Made by a program: the position numbers and the translations under genes. 64,000 nt of DNA, taken from the NCBI GenBank assembly GCA_016286555.1, contig JAEETA010000003.1:1-64000 (forward strand), read 5' to 3'. This DNA is from Lachnospiraceae bacterium (GTDB lineage: Bacteria > Bacillota > Clostridia > Lachnospirales > Lachnospiraceae). Shown here piece after piece: positions 53,211 through 62,994 of this stretch. Every line of letters begins with the position of its first letter. Position 1 is the first letter of the stretch. Below the pieces are notes generated by a model, which was given only the letters and a program-made list of their open reading frames with translations, searched no databases and was not told the DNA's origin.

Positions 53211-53255
53211 GGATATGATACATATCCGTTTGATGTACGTGAATTGTATCATATC
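53211..53255 (+). promoter_or_regulatory. Palindromes before the DUF4417 gene
   Basis: GGATATG-ATA-CATATCC (53211-53227) is a palindrome; GATATGATACA (53212-53222) is also repeated in inverse as TGTATCATATC (53245-53255). They look like binding sites of a regulator not seen in the window. Confidence 0.45.
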
Positions 53256-53324
53256 TCCTTTTGGGTGTCTACAGATAACCGTAAACAATTAGCTTTCGCG
53301 GGGATCCCGCAGAAAGGAGGAGGT

Positions 53325-54068
53325 ATGAAGAAGTTCAACCTTTTATTGTGGTGCGATGAAAAAATCACGTACCTCAAGGAGCAGGGAATCGTTTTCAAAA
53401 AGGGGATTCCACAGTTGCCGGAGGAGTTTATCTTCAAAGGAAGGCCGAGTGCGGTATCGACTTTTGCTTATCGCGGAGATATTCCGAAAAGAGCTAAAGC
53501 AACGAGTCTTCTTACATATTACATGTATGAAGATAAACTTTGGCCCAGACTAAGGAAGATTGATGAAGACATCAAGGAGCTGCAAAAATATGGCGGAGTG
53601 GCGGGATTTGACCTGAGTCCTTGCGTTGGTATGCTCCGCCCGCGACAAAGGTTCAGCATACTGGTGAATGCTATCCATTCTTGTTATCTCGGCACGAAGG
53701 GAATAAAAATCCTTCCGAATTACAGGGCCGGAGATTTCGGAACTATTTGTGCAGCAGATTTTTTCTCGGATAATTGTTCGTTTATTGTGGGAAATCACGG
53801 ATGCTCCAGAAATGGGTTTAAAAACTATGGAAGTTATCAAGTAGATATCATTTTGCAAAAGAAGACTCCACCTACGCTATTCATATATGGCTCCATAAGT
53901 AAAAAAGAGGCAACGCGTCTCATAATGCAACATGGTTTTGATATTGTTACTTTCCCGGATCGCCGAAATAGGATCAGGAACGGCAGGAGAAGCTATCTCT
54001 ATCATTATTCGATGGGCAAAATCTGTCGGGAACTGTATTCGGATGCTGCGAGAGGAGGTGTTGCGTAA
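53325..54068 (+). CDS. DUF4417 family protein
   Basis: The 247-residue product fits DUF4417, a family of unknown role common on phages, plasmids and islands. Seen family traits: GIPQLPEEFIFKGRPSAVSTF near the start (split over two strands), LWPRLRKIDEDIKELQKYGGV, GFDLSPCVGMLRPRQRFSIL, and GIKILPNYRAG with the Pro-Asn core, then GSISKKEA. The ATG at 53325 has AAGGAGGAGGT directly upstream. It overlaps the next gene by one base (TAATG), so these genes form a translationally linked set. Confidence 0.72.
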   Translation: MKKFNLLLWCDEKITYLKEQGIVFKKGIPQLPEEFIFKGRPSAVSTFAYRGDIPKRAKATSLLTYYMYEDKLWPRLRKIDEDIKELQKYGGVAGFDLSPCVGMLRPRQRFSILVNAIHSCYLGTKGIKILPNYRAGDFGTICAADFFSDNCSFIVGNHGCSRNGFKNYGSYQVDIILQKKTPPTLFIYGSISKKEATRLIMQHGFDIVTFPDRRNRIRNGRRSYLYHYSMGKICRELYSDAARGGVA

Positions 54069-54502
54069 TGGGGGCAAAAGCAATTTATAATGATCAGCGT
54101 CGAAGTACAATTCATCAGTTGATTGTGGCTCGTGATATAGACAAGATCAGAGGTATTCTCCATGACCGGGATGAATATAAGGCATTTTCCGGTGGGTGGA
54201 GAGCGGTTAATCTGGATGAATATGTCGAACAATTTGGCATTACGAACGTAAGCACCAGCATGGATAATAATCTGCGAAAAATATCTTTTTTCAAAGATGG
54301 CCGTGAATATGCCATTGTTGCGGCGATTGGAGGAAAATACTTTCGTGTCGGTCAGGTGAGAGCGGATGGCAGGATCGGACGCTATCTGACATTGGATTTG
54401 AAAGATCCCAGTATTCCCGGGAGTTTTCAGGGGAAGGCCAGAAGGGCGGAGTTTTTCAGACTGACTCACTTTAGGATGACATACAGGAAAGGAACGGTGT
54501 AA
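54068..54502 (+). CDS. Unknown island protein A
   Basis: The 144-residue product has no known motif. It is soluble and basic at the C-terminus (FQGKARRAEFFRLTHFRMTY). Residues 55-115 look beta-rich (KISFFKDGREYAIVAAIGGK, YFRVGQVRADGRIG). It is coupled by one-base overlap to the DUF4417 gene and is AT-rich. The coupling suggests that the two act together. Confidence 0.7.
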   Translation: MGAKAIYNDQRRSTIHQLIVARDIDKIRGILHDRDEYKAFSGGWRAVNLDEYVEQFGITNVSTSMDNNLRKISFFKDGREYAIVAAIGGKYFRVGQVRADGRIGRYLTLDLKDPSIPGSFQGKARRAEFFRLTHFRMTYRKGTV

Positions 54503-54504
54503 TT

Positions 54505-54942
54505 ATGGCAGATTTTTTTGAAGAGAAAAATGAACGGATTGTGGATGGCGTTCGTTATGTAAAATATCTTGATCTTAAGAAATGGTATTGCGTTGTTGTC
54601 CCTAAGGATGCAAAGGCATATGAAGCCATGTGCAATTATGACATTTGGGATGATGAAAAAGCAGATGTGCGAGACTGTTATTATTTCATGAAGTTTCATG
54701 AAGACTCTTATGTGCTCATGGAAAAATATCTGTTCAATTTCATTGATGCGGAATGCAATCTTCTGATCAATATGTATGAAGAAGAGTGGATTGAAGAGGA
54801 TAATCTTTCCAAAGCACTTGAGATTACAGAGAGAATGATGAATAACAGTGATGACGAGAAATTTCTTGAACTGGCCGGGGAATTTCTTGGACTGCTCAAA
54901 AAGGCGCTGGAATTGAAAACCTGTGTGGGGTGCTACTTCTGA
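54505..54942 (+). CDS. Unknown acidic island protein B
   Basis: The 145-residue acidic protein is mostly helical after residue 60 (EDNLSKALEITERMMNNSDD, FLELAGEFLGLLKKALELK) and opens with a beta-rich part (RYVKYLDLKKWYCVVVPKDAK). It ends with a Cys-rich CVGCYF. No family is recognised. It starts two bases after gene A and its stop shares one base with the next ATG (TGATG). Confidence 0.7.
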   Translation: MADFFEEKNERIVDGVRYVKYLDLKKWYCVVVPKDAKAYEAMCNYDIWDDEKADVRDCYYFMKFHEDSYVLMEKYLFNFIDAECNLLINMYEEEWIEEDNLSKALEITERMMNNSDDEKFLELAGEFLGLLKKALELKTCVGCYF

Positions 54943-55265
54943 TGGGGAAGCGAAGAATTATCTTTCAGGATTTTCTGTTCGAAGATATGCCAGTAGACGA
55001 ACAGGACTATCCTATGGTAACGATTCGGGAACTTCCGCAGGGTTATGATTTGGAAAGCTGCGAGATTCTGTCCTTGGATACTATGCTTAGGATGGATAAG
55101 AGGAAAGAGTGGGAATCCCTTTATCTTCGAATCAAGGATAAGGATGTTTGCATTAAGGACGATGTTCCTTTGGACAACCCTGAGATGGAGCCGTATAAAC
55201 ATTTTTATCTCGGAGCATATTATTTCACTTTGTCCAAGCATAGCAGGAATGTTTTTGTGGCGTAA
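54942..55265 (+). CDS. Unknown island protein C
   Basis: The 107-residue product is soluble, with beta-like strands (MGKRRIIFQDFLFED, WESLYLRIKDKDVCIKDD) and a C-terminal YKHFYLGAYYFTLSK. No family is recognised. The ATG at 54942 overlaps gene B's stop; a frame start at 54930 would overlap more. It is the last gene before a strong terminator, so the DUF4417-A-B-C set ends here. Confidence 0.68.
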   Translation: MGKRRIIFQDFLFEDMPVDEQDYPMVTIRELPQGYDLESCEILSLDTMLRMDKRKEWESLYLRIKDKDVCIKDDVPLDNPEMEPYKHFYLGAYYFTLSKHSRNVFVA

Positions 55266-55284
55266 GATTAGTTGATTCACCCAG

Positions 55285-55317
55285 ACTCCGGTACAGAAAT
55301 GAGTACCGGAGTTTTTT
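55285..55317 (+). terminator. Intrinsic terminator ending the island genes
   Basis: ACTCCGGTAC (55285-55294) pairs with GTACCGGAGT (55303-55312), followed by TTTTT. Confidence 0.95.
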
Positions 55318-55349
55318 GTGAAAAAATGGTGAAAATGATTTTTTTCTGC

Positions 55350-55378
55350 TTGCATTTCCGTGGGAAAGATACTAATAT
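55350..55378 (+). promoter_or_regulatory. groESL promoter
   Basis: TTGCAT (55350-55355), a 17-base spacer, TAATAT (55373-55378). The CIRCE element follows 12 bases later. Confidence 0.75.
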
Positions 55379-55390
55379 AGGTTTTGTTGA

Positions 55391-55417
55391 TTAGCACTCA
55401 AATAATTCGAGTGCTAA
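55391..55417. promoter_or_regulatory. CIRCE element (HrcA operator)
   Basis: TTAGCACTC-N9-GAGTGCTAA is a perfect match to the CIRCE consensus, the HrcA binding site, placed in the leader of groES. It predicts heat-shock control by HrcA. Confidence 0.98.
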
Positions 55418-55477
55418 CAATTGAGAAAAATGCAACCCGGCAGGCGTCGGGAATGTAAATCGAAGGAGGCATCGATT

Positions 55478-55768
55478 ATGAAGTTAGTACCTTTGGGAGA
55501 CAGAGTAGTACTGAAGCAGCTGCTCGCTGAGGAGACCACCAAGTCCGGCATTGTTCTGCCCGGCCAGAACAAGGAGAAGCCCCAGCAGGCTGAAGTTATT
55601 GCAGTAGGCCCCGGCACCACCGCAGACGGCAAGACCGTTCCCATGGAGGTGAAGGTCGGAGATCAGGTTATTTTCTCCAAGTACTCCGGAACCGAAGTCA
55701 AGGTTGAGGAGGATGAGTATATCATCGTAAAGCAGAGCGACATTCTGGCTGTTCTGAAGAAGAAATAA
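55478..55768 (+). CDS. groES: Co-chaperonin GroES
   Basis: The 96-residue protein has MKLVPLGDRVVLKQL, the mobile loop region EETTKSGIVLPGQNKEKPQ, VIAVGPGT, and the C-terminal VKQSDILAVL. It caps the GroEL cavity. The frame is open to 55421, but the ATG at 55478 has AAGGAGG 8 bases upstream and the family start. CIRCE and promoter lie directly before it. Confidence 0.98.
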   Translation: MKLVPLGDRVVLKQLLAEETTKSGIVLPGQNKEKPQQAEVIAVGPGTTADGKTVPMEVKVGDQVIFSKYSGTEVKVEEDEYIIVKQSDILAVLKKK

Positions 55769-55772
55769 TTAA

Positions 55773-57416
<1,644 letters not shown>

Positions 57417-57452
57417 GTACGCAATTTGTATAAGCAATGAGACGCGTCGGAT

Positions 57453-57512
57453 AAACAAAAAAGACTCTAGGGTGCAAGCTTGCTTGCGGGCCCCTGGAGT
57501 CTTTTTTTGTTT
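57453..57512 (+). terminator. Intrinsic terminator after groEL
   Basis: AAACAAAAAAGACTC (57453-57467) pairs with GAGTCTTTTTTTGTTT (57497-57512) around a GCAAGC-rich loop; T run follows in the right arm. Confidence 0.9.
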
Positions 57513-57519
57513 AGACGAA

Positions 57520-57666
57520 TGGGGCGAATGCCCCTCATGAGTAAGCGCACGAAGTGCGGTTACGAATGATTACGCGTCGATATTCCGCATCTGCGATGCG
57601 GAAGCTTGCACGACGTTACAAATGTATTAGTCAAGAAGCTCGAGGAGAAATCCTCGGGCTTCTTTT
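57520..57666 (+). other. Hairpin-rich intergenic stretch with a second terminator
   Basis: Successive hairpins GGGGC-gaat-GCCCC (about 57521), GCAC-gaa-GTGC (about 57549) and TTCCGCAT-ctgcg-ATGCGGAA (about 57583-57603) are followed by a terminator AAGAAGCTCGAGGA-gaaa-TCCTCGGGCTTCTTTT (57633-57666). No gene is seen in 57417-57878. Confidence 0.7.
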
Positions 57667-57677
57667 GCGTGGAATTG

Positions 57678-57795
57678 TTGATCAGGCCGGCGGGCGGATT
57701 TGTCCCCAAGGCGGTCTACTGCGAGTCGTCACTTAGCGAGCGGTGGCAAGCTTAGTGATCGAGCTCGCCCGCTGGGGACAATCCGAGCCGCCGGC
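57678..57795. repeat. Palindromic dispersed repeat, copy 2 (short, about 118 bp)
   Basis: Ends GGCCGGCGGGCGGATTTGTC (from 57685) and GGGGACAATCCGAGCCGCCG (from 57774) are inverted. It shares GAGTCGTCACTTAG with copy 3 but lacks the central hairpin. It ends 3 bases before the -35 box of the next gene. Confidence 0.88.
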
Positions 57796-57797
57796 AT

Positions 57798-57826
57798 TTG
57801 ATAAAACGTGCGTGGTTTGTTAAAAT
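57798..57826 (+). promoter_or_regulatory. Promoter of the clostripain-family gene
   Basis: TTGATA (57798-57803), a 17-base spacer and TGT-TAAAAT (57821-57826, extended -10). Repeat copy 2 directly abuts it. Confidence 0.8.
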
Positions 57827-57878
57827 ATGGACTGGTGTCGCATCAAAAAGCAGACCACGCGACAACTGGAGAAAATAC

Positions 57879-59990
57879 ATGAAACGCAAAATCCTTTCCC
57901 TTGCTTTATCACTCGCCCTCGCTCTTTCCCTCTGTTCCTGCGGCGAGGACTACGATTTCAACCCCGACGATTACTGGACCGAAGGAGAGGAGGAGACCCC
58001 TGCTTCCGACCGCCCCTCCGATGCTACGGCGGATGCGAGCCAGAGTTCCGGTGACGCCGCGGCGGACATTTCCGCTTTGGAAGACGGCCTCACCCCCATG
58101 GGCCCTGAGGGCACCTGGACTGTTATGGTCTACATCTGCGGTTCCGATCTGGAGAGCGAGGACGGCATGGCTTCCTCTGATCTGGAGGAGATGACCAGTG
58201 CTTTGGCTGCAGATCATTACAAAATCGTGGTAGAGACCGGCGGTGCCTATGAATGGGCAAATGACGTCTCCGCAGACGAGCTGGGACGTTACGAGATCCA
58301 TGAGGAAGGCATCGTTCAGGTGGATTCCGTTCCCCAGGCAAATATGGGCGCTTCCGAAACCCTTTCTGATTTTCTTATCTGGGGTGCACAGAATTACCCC
58401 GCGGAGCGCATGGGACTGATCCTCTGGGATCACGGCAGCGGATCCATCAACGGCGTCTGCTTTGATGAGCTCTCCGATGACGACAGTTTGACCCTCATCG
58501 AGCTGCAGCAGGCCCTGTCCACTGCATCCTCCGTGATGACCGATAAGTACGAATTCATCGGCTTCGATGCCTGCCTGATGGCAACCCTGGAGACCGCCAA
58601 TGTGCTCAGCCCTTTCGCTCGTTACATGGTGGCATCCCAGGAGACGGAGTCCGGTTACGGATGGGATTATTTTTCCATCGGATATGAGCTGGCCTGGAAT
58701 CAGGGCATCGGCGGAGATCAGCTGGGACGCGAGATCTGCGACAGCTTCTATAAATCCTGCGAGGAGACGGATGAGGAGAGCAGCTGTACCCTTTCCGTAG
58801 TGGATCTGCGCAAGATCCCCGCAGTGGTGAAGGCCTTTGATGCTTTCTCCGCTGACGTTTATCAGGTGACCGAAAACGACGAGCAGTTCGGTGATTTTGC
58901 AAAGGCCATTACTCAGGCGGACAATTTCGGCGGTAACAATCGGACCGAAGGATACACCAATATGGTGGATCTGGCGGGTCTGGCCGTTGCGGGCAGTCAG
59001 TATTCCGGAAATGCAGCGGCGGTTCAGGCAGCTCTTTCCGATGCGGTGACGTACTGCGTGAACGGCTCCGACCACAGCGGTGCAGGCGGACTGTCCGTGT
59101 ACTATCCTCTGCAGGTGCAGGGTTCTTCGGAACTCAGCATCTTCAAGGATGTGTGCGTCAGCACCTACTACATGGCTCTGGTGGATAAGGTGGCCTACGG
59201 ATTTGCCAATGCCGGAAACATCAGCGATTACGATAACAGCGGCATCCTGGAGAATGACACCTGGTATGAGGACTGGTTTGACGACTGGGGCTATCTGGAT
59301 GATTTCTGGGAGGATTACACAGAGGGTGAGAGCTCTGCTATCTCCTTTGACGTGGAGCCCTATCTGAACGATGAGGGAACCTACACCTTTGTCCTTTCCG
59401 ATGAAGGATACTGTAATACTTCCTACGTGGAGGCAGTGGTTTACAAACTGTCCGAGGATGAAGAAGATCTGATCTGCTACGGTTATACCACCGATGTGCT
59501 GGTGGACTGGGAAACCGGTACCGTGGAAGACAATTTTGACGGTTACTGGTTCTCCCTTTCCGACGGCCAGTGCCTGAACGCTTACTATGTGGAAAGCACG
59601 GATGACTATGATATTTTCACTGCGCCTGTGCTGCTGAATGACGAAGAGACCAACCTGCGATTTGTCTGGTATTACGATTCCGGCAAGGTGGAGATCACCG
59701 GCGCCTGGGACGGTATGTCCGATTTCGGTGCAGCGGCCCGTGATACGAAGCTGCAGGCGGGAGATGTGATCGTTCCCCTGTATGACGGCTATGCCATCGA
59801 TTCGGATGCGGAGTATTACTACTACGGAGAAGAGTATGTCTACACCGGTGAGGACGACATGAACTTTACTTTCCTGCCGGACGGTGAGTACTACTACTCC
59901 TTCTGCATCAACGACATCTACGGCGATTACCTGTTCACCGACAGCGTGACATTCTACGTGGACGGCTATGACATCTATTTTGACAAATAA
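57879..59990 (+). CDS. Clostripain-family (C11) cysteine peptidase, lipoprotein
   Basis: The product is about 703 residues. A lipoprotein signal (MKRKILSLALSLALALS) ends in lipobox LCSC. After an acidic linker, the C11 domain starts TWTVMVYICGSDLESEDG, with the catalytic His in LILWDHGSGSINGV and the catalytic Cys in FIGFDACLMATLETANV. The last 250 residues are Tyr/Asp-rich and beta-like. Family members are clostripains, which cut after Arg or Lys, and their relatives. It is surface-attached and probably degrades proteins outside the cell. GGAG lies about 9 bases before the ATG. It has its own promoter. Confidence 0.92.
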   Translation: MKRKILSLALSLALALSLCSCGEDYDFNPDDYWTEGEEETPASDRPSDATADASQSSGDAAADISALEDGLTPMGPEGTWTVMVYICGSDLESEDGMASSDLEEMTSALAADHYKIVVETGGAYEWANDVSADELGRYEIHEEGIVQVDSVPQANMGASETLSDFLIWGAQNYPAERMGLILWDHGSGSINGVCFDELSDDDSLTLIELQQALSTASSVMTDKYEFIGFDACLMATLETANVLSPFARYMVASQETESGYGWDYFSIGYELAWNQGIGGDQLGREICDSFYKSCEETDEESSCTLSVVDLRKIPAVVKAFDAFSADVYQVTENDEQFGDFAKAITQADNFGGNNRTEGYTNMVDLAGLAVAGSQYSGNAAAVQAALSDAVTYCVNGSDHSGAGGLSVYYPLQVQGSSELSIFKDVCVSTYYMALVDKVAYGFANAGNISDYDNSGILENDTWYEDWFDDWGYLDDFWEDYTEGESSAISFDVEPYLNDEGTYTFVLSDEGYCNTSYVEAVVYKLSEDEEDLICYGYTTDVLVDWETGTVEDNFDGYWFSLSDGQCLNAYYVESTDDYDIFTAPVLLNDEETNLRFVWYYDSGKVEITGAWDGMSDFGAAARDTKLQAGDVIVPLYDGYAIDSDAEYYYYGEEYVYTGEDDMNFTFLPDGEYYYSFCINDIYGDYLFTDSVTFYVDGYDIYFDK

Positions 59991-60077
59991 GGTATTGCGC
60001 GAAGGCCGGCCTTCTGATAGTCTGTGAATTATCCCGTTTGAAAGACGGGGGTACTTATCTGAAATGAGGAAGAACAC

Positions 60078-61418
60078 ATGAAGAGAAAAATGGTCGCAAT
60101 GATTTTGTCCGTGGCACTGCTGATGACTGCCTGCGGAAATACCGCCGGTTCCGGCACGCAGAACACGGATGCGACGGCTACGGAGACCGTGGCTCCTGCG
60201 GATGATACGCAGCAGTCCGATACCGGAAGTGATGCGGATACCACCGCAGATGCTTCCGCTGACACCGCTGCCGATACTGCCGCTGACGCAACCGATGCTG
60301 CTGCAGAGACCGGCATCGAGATCCCCGATGTCAGCATCAAGGTGGCAAACTCCCATCCCGATTCCGATACCATCGCCTTTGAGCAGGAGATGAAGATCAT
60401 CTGGAACATGGGCAATACCCTGGATGCGTTCAGCGACCAGAAAATGTCCAACCACCTGGACACCGAGACCTACTGGCAACATGTGAAGGTGACGGAGGAG
60501 ACCATCAAAAATATCCATGCGGGCGGTTTTGAGACCATTCGCATTCCCATCAGCTGGCACAACCATCTGGATGAGGACTACACCATCAAGACGGACTGGA
60601 TGGACCGCGTGCAGGAGATCGTTGACTATGCCATCAATGACGGTATGCATGTCATCATCAATATCCATCACGACAACGAGGAGCAGCTGGGCTGCTTTTA
60701 TCCCGATTCCGCCCATTACGACCGGTCCGAGCATTTCATCACCCGGATCTGGGAGCAGGTGGCGGAGCGCTTTGCAGACTACGACGAAAAGCTGATCTTT
60801 GAGTCCATGAATGAGCCCAGACTCACCGGTACCAACTACGAGTGGTGGCTGGATCCCACCTCCGATCAGTGCCTGGATGCGGTGGATTGCATCAACCGTC
60901 TGAACCAGACCTTTGTGAACGTGGTCCGCGCTTCCGGCGGCAACAATGCCACCAGATATCTCCTTTGCCCCGGGTATTGCGCATCCCCTGACGGTGCCAT
61001 GAATGAGCATTTCAAGCTTCCCGAGGATCCCGCAAATCATGTGATGGTAGAGGTGCACGCATATACGCCCTATGCCTTCGCTCTGGAGGATGGTTCCGAC
61101 AATACCTTTGACAGCAGCAATCCTTATGACACCGCAGAGATCAGTGATCTTATGACCCACCTCTACTCGGCTTTCATTAAGCAGGGCATTGCCGTGGTGG
61201 TGGATGAGTTCGGCGCCCGGGACAAAAACAACCTGCAGGATCGCGTTGACTACGCTACTTACTACATCGCAGCGGGCAGAGCACGCTGCATCACCTGCGG
61301 CTGGTGGGACAACGGAAACTTCTCCGGCAGCGGAGAGATCTTCCCCATCTACAACCGTGCACAGGAGACCTGGGAGTATCCCGAGATCCTCGAAGGACTC
61401 ATGAAGTACGCCGAGTAA
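60078..61418 (+). CDS. Lipoprotein endoglucanase-type glycoside hydrolase (GH5)
   Basis: The 446-residue protein has a lipoprotein signal ending in LLMTACG (Cys near 19) and a linker of about 70 residues rich in Thr, Ala and Asp. The GH5 barrel then shows IIWNMGNTLDAFSD, FETIRIPISWHNHLD, INIHHDN, acid/base Glu in FESMNEPR and nucleophile Glu in VVVDEFGARD. Such enzymes cut beta-1,4-glucans, mannans or xyloglucan; the substrate is not clear. A terminator follows at once. Together with the xylanase it points to plant fibre use. Confidence 0.93.
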   Translation: MKRKMVAMILSVALLMTACGNTAGSGTQNTDATATETVAPADDTQQSDTGSDADTTADASADTAADTAADATDAAAETGIEIPDVSIKVANSHPDSDTIAFEQEMKIIWNMGNTLDAFSDQKMSNHLDTETYWQHVKVTEETIKNIHAGGFETIRIPISWHNHLDEDYTIKTDWMDRVQEIVDYAINDGMHVIINIHHDNEEQLGCFYPDSAHYDRSEHFITRIWEQVAERFADYDEKLIFESMNEPRLTGTNYEWWLDPTSDQCLDAVDCINRLNQTFVNVVRASGGNNATRYLLCPGYCASPDGAMNEHFKLPEDPANHVMVEVHAYTPYAFALEDGSDNTFDSSNPYDTAEISDLMTHLYSAFIKQGIAVVVDEFGARDKNNLQDRVDYATYYIAAGRARCITCGWWDNGNFSGSGEIFPIYNRAQETWEYPEILEGLMKYAE

Positions 61419-61433
61419 AATATGATATATGAA

Positions 61434-61461
61434 AATGCCACCCGATTGGGTGGCATTTTTT
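61434..61461 (+). terminator. Intrinsic terminator after the GH5 gene
   Basis: AATGCCACCC (61434-61443) pairs with GGGTGGCATT (61448-61457), then TTTT. Confidence 0.95.
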
Positions 61462-61487
61462 CGTGTGCATTTTTGGGTTGGAATCCT

Positions 61488-61683
61488 TGGTCAGGCCGGC
61501 GGGCAGATTTATCCCAAAGGCGAAAATTTGAGTCGTCACTTAATAAGCGGTGCGAAATGCGTAGCCGCAGCAGAGCGACTGTCTGAGCGAAGCGAGTTCA
61601 GCTCTGCAAGGCTTGGGTTGGCATGAGCAGCAGCGAATTTAGTGACGAGCTCATTCGCCGTGGGAAAATCTGAGCCGCCGGCC
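61488..61683. repeat. Palindromic dispersed repeat, copy 3 (about 190 bp)
   Basis: Starts TTGGTCAGGCCGGCGGGC like copy 1 and ends GAGCCGCCGGCC. The middle (GCGAAATGCG, AGCCGCAGCAGAGCGACTGT, GAGTTCAGCTCTGCAAGGCT) is nearly identical to copy 1. It lies between the GH5 terminator and the 3' end of the AraC gene. Confidence 0.9.
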
Positions 61684-61693
61684 TAACATAGTC

Positions 61694-62623
61694 TTACGTT
61701 TGCCTTGGTGCATTTGTTCGTCTCATTCGCAGTTCACTTGGCGAGCATCCATTACGTTCTTTCATAATGCGATTGAAGGTGGAGACGCTGGTAAATCCGG
61801 TCTGGAAGGCAATGTCCGTCACCGGCAGATCCGTCATGCTCAGGAGCTTTTCCGCCGCATACACCCGCTTGTCCTGCAGATATTCGTACACCGTGCGTCC
61901 CGTGTATTCCTTGAAGAGACGCGTGAAGTAGAACTTCGAGAACCCGCTGTACTGTGCGATGAAATCCAGCGTTAAATGCTCCGTAAAATGAATGTCGATG
62001 TAGTCCAGCGTCTGCTGCAGCTTCGTGATGTACTCCCGCCTTTTTTCCTCCTTGCTGTCGGCAAACAGATCTGTCCGTCCCAGCTCGTAACGGGCCAGCA
62101 GCATGAAGGCCCGGAAGAGGTCCCCGTAGATGGCGTAGTCACAGAATTCCCGCTCCGCCAGATACTCTTCACGGATCCGCGCCATAAGCTGCACAAACTC
62201 GTGATAGATGGAAGCGTGACTCTCGGGAGTGACACAGATGCTTCTGGCCATGAGAGAGTTGACGCTGGAGTAGCCCCGCAGCATGGAGAAGATCGAAGGA
62301 TCTACCATATAGATGAAACGCTGTCCCGACTCCGGCGCGTCGATGCTGTGGGTGGTCTGGGAGGGAATCACCAGAATGTCCCCCGGCTGCAGATGATAGG
62401 TATTGCCCAGAACGGTCACAACGTATTCTCCCTCCACCGGCATGATCAGCTCCATGGCGTCGTGCCTGTGGGGCAGGAAGCCGATGGTCTCCCGGTTCAG
62501 AAAGACACGAAGAGGCTGGTCCGAAGGAACAATCTGGATCTCCTCATCATCCAGGAGCACCCGGCCGGACCAGTCCTGGTTTCGCATGTAATATTTGGTT
62601 GCATTGACCTGTTTGTCTGCCAT
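61694..62623 (-). CDS. AraC-family regulator with cupin sensor domain
   Basis: The 309-residue protein has an N-terminal cupin-like part (FLPHRHDAMELIMPVEGEYV, NTYHLQPGDILVIPSQTTH) and a C-terminal AraC double helix-turn-helix domain (LTLDFIAQYSGFSKFYFTRL, FKEYTGRTVYEYLQDKRV, VTDIAFQTGFTSVSTFNRIM). It probably senses a xylan- or glucan-derived sugar. On the minus strand GGAGGAC is 5 bases before the ATG at 62623; an upstream ATG at 62662 is less likely. It is divergent from the xylanase gene, whose -35 region carries one of a pair of identical inverted sites. Confidence 0.93.
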   Translation of the reverse strand: MADKQVNATKYYMRNQDWSGRVLLDDEEIQIVPSDQPLRVFLNRETIGFLPHRHDAMELIMPVEGEYVVTVLGNTYHLQPGDILVIPSQTTHSIDAPESGQRFIYMVDPSIFSMLRGYSSVNSLMARSICVTPESHASIYHEFVQLMARIREEYLAEREFCDYAIYGDLFRAFMLLARYELGRTDLFADSKEEKRREYITKLQQTLDYIDIHFTEHLTLDFIAQYSGFSKFYFTRLFKEYTGRTVYEYLQDKRVYAAEKLLSMTDLPVTDIAFQTGFTSVSTFNRIMKERNGCSPSELRMRRTNAPRQT

Positions 62624-62703
62624 AACTGTCCTCCGAGGCGTATTTTGGCGATTTGCGGTCATCTGTCGGATCGTCCCGAAGGGCGTCTGACATGAAAATG
62701 GTT

Positions 62704-62718
62704 ATATGACTTCTCAAA
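62704..62718. promoter_or_regulatory. Regulator half of a 15-bp inverted repeat
   Basis: ATATGACTTCTCAAA (62704-62718) is the perfect reverse complement of TTTGAGAAGTCATAT (62933-62947). It lies about 80 bases upstream of the AraC ATG. Confidence 0.7.
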
Positions 62719-62932
62719 TAATGCAAATATCATATCACATTTTTTCAATTATGAAACAATTAGAGAAAAATTAATCTGTTAACTGATTAATTAAACAATT
62801 TCAAATATAGCGAAAGTATCATGTTTCCGAGCATTTTTTCGAAACCGAAATGGTTTTCTTGTGCAGGGTGCACAAAAATCAACTTGTATATTTGGATATT
62901 GGAAAGCAATATATAAAGAGCAATTAGCAATT

Positions 62933-62967
62933 TTTGAGAAGTCATATCCGACTTCGAAATTTATAAT
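62933..62967 (+). promoter_or_regulatory. Xylanase promoter with AraC-type site over the -35 region
   Basis: TATAAT (62962-62967) has no -35 consensus at the right spacing; instead TTTGAGAAGTCATAT (62933-62947) covers that place. This is the arrangement of an activator-dependent promoter. The rest of the 62624-62994 gap is AT-rich with no gene. Confidence 0.6.
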
Positions 62968-62994
62968 CATTTTATGAGTTTATGGTGTGAGGTT

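Noticed and set aside
57909-61160. Open frame of 1083 codons on the minus strand over the peptidase and GH5 genes
   Set aside because: Spans the gap between two well-supported plus-strand genes and has no family motif.
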